From Dysgonamonadaceae bacterium (lineage in GTDB: Bacteria; Bacteroidota; Bacteroidia; Bacteroidales; Azobacteroidaceae): a stretch of DNA of 5,076 nt. The notes beneath the pieces are model-generated. The model did not search any database, was not told where the DNA came from, and saw only the letters and a program-made list of their open reading frames with translations. A program made the translations under genes and the position numbers. Location of the stretch: the NCBI GenBank assembly GCA_031287395.1, contig JAITTA010000098.1, positions 1 through 5,076 on the forward strand, given 5' to 3'. Of this stretch, positions 4,574-5,076 are shown in pieces (the first letter of the stretch is position 1; each line of letters starts with the position of its first letter).

Positions 4574-5076
4574 TAAAGACAGGAATTATCGGCGGTGCAG
4601 GGTACACAGCAGGCGAATTACTTCGTTTGTTAATCAATCACCCCAATGTGGAAATCTCTTTTGTTCACAGTACAAGCAACGCCGGGAACAAAATAACCGA
4701 TGTTCATGAAGGTCTGATCGGAGAGACGGAATTGGTCTTTTCGGACAAGTATTCGTTTGAGGGATTAGATGCCTTGTTTTTGTGTTCCGCTCATGGCGAC
4801 AGTAAAAAGTTTATGGAAGAAAACAGGGTTCCAGATGAGCTGAAAGTCATTGATCTATCGACGGATTACCGTCATAGAGCTTCTGCTGCCTGTTTTATAT
4901 ACGGATTGCCTGAGTTGAATAAGGATGCAATAAAGAAAACGAACCGACTGGCCAATCCCGGTTGTTTTGCAACGGCTATTCAATTGGCTATTTTGCCATT
5001 GGCCGCGAATCAATTGCTGACGGACGAGATACATGTCAATGCCATAACCGGTTCGACAGGAGCCGAAGTGAAACCT
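4570..5076 (+). CDS. argC: N-acyl-gamma-glutamyl-phosphate reductase, N-terminal part (cut by window end)
   Basis: The 169 codons present cover about half of a usual ArgC (roughly 310-350 residues). The enzyme reduces N-acetyl- (or N-succinyl-) glutamyl phosphate to the semialdehyde with NADPH. The Rossmann fold opens with GIIGGAGYTAGELLRLL (5-21). DLSTDYR (95-101) and the catalytic NPGCFATA (129-136, nucleophile C132) follow, and GSTGAEVKP at the window edge resembles the family's G-x-S-G-A-G-x-x-x segment but reads S-T-G-A-E. It starts at the ATG that overlaps the argG stop by 4 bp. The remaining arginine genes (for example the argD aminotransferase) are expected downstream but cannot be seen. 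Confidence 0.96.
   Translation, partial: MIKTGIIGGAGYTAGELLRLLINHPNVEISFVHSTSNAGNKITDVHEGLIGETELVFSDKYSFEGLDALFLCSAHGDSKKFMEENRVPDELKVIDLSTDYRHRASAACFIYGLPELNKDAIKKTNRLANPGCFATAIQLAILPLAANQLLTDEIHVNAITGSTGAEVKP

Overview
The window looks like chromosomal DNA from a Bacteroidales bacterium (Bacteroides, Parabacteroides or Odoribacter type; the genus cannot be fixed from sequence alone). The grounds are an Rpn-family gene of the type common in this order, a secreted serine-type sulfatase, promoter-like TAnnTTTG elements without clear Shine-Dalgarno sites, and an arginine gene order (argR, GNAT acyltransferase, argG, argC) that I recall from Bacteroides genomes.

Left part (1-2099): the 5' end of a leftward Rpn-family nuclease/transposase-like gene (158 to beyond 1) faces away from a rightward unit. 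That unit begins with a 35-residue small ORF (379-486) and continues into a secreted sulfatase (510-2099) with the Ser-type active-site signature S-T-P-S-R. The 220 bp between the divergent genes hold a promoter-like element for each direction and an inverted repeat.

Right part (2209-5076): a promoter-like -7 element and a consensus ARG box (2224-2241) lie directly before argR. Then come a GNAT acyltransferase (4-bp gap), a 99-bp spacer, argG, and argC (4-bp ATGA overlap with argG; it runs off the window end). The GNAT enzyme most likely makes the N-acylglutamate that starts arginine synthesis, ArgC acts on the phosphorylated form, ArgG makes argininosuccinate, and ArgR senses arginine and probably represses its own operon.

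Most unusual feature: the leader in front of the sulfatase (379-512) and the spacer in front of argG (3293-3379) are two copies of one element. Each starts at the ATG of a small ORF beginning MKRVCK-x-CIK and ends at the ATG of the next gene. The argG copy lacks a net 48 bp in frame and has an early stop. Two functionally unrelated genes therefore share a homologous leader with a small Cys/Lys-rich ORF. I do not recognise this element.
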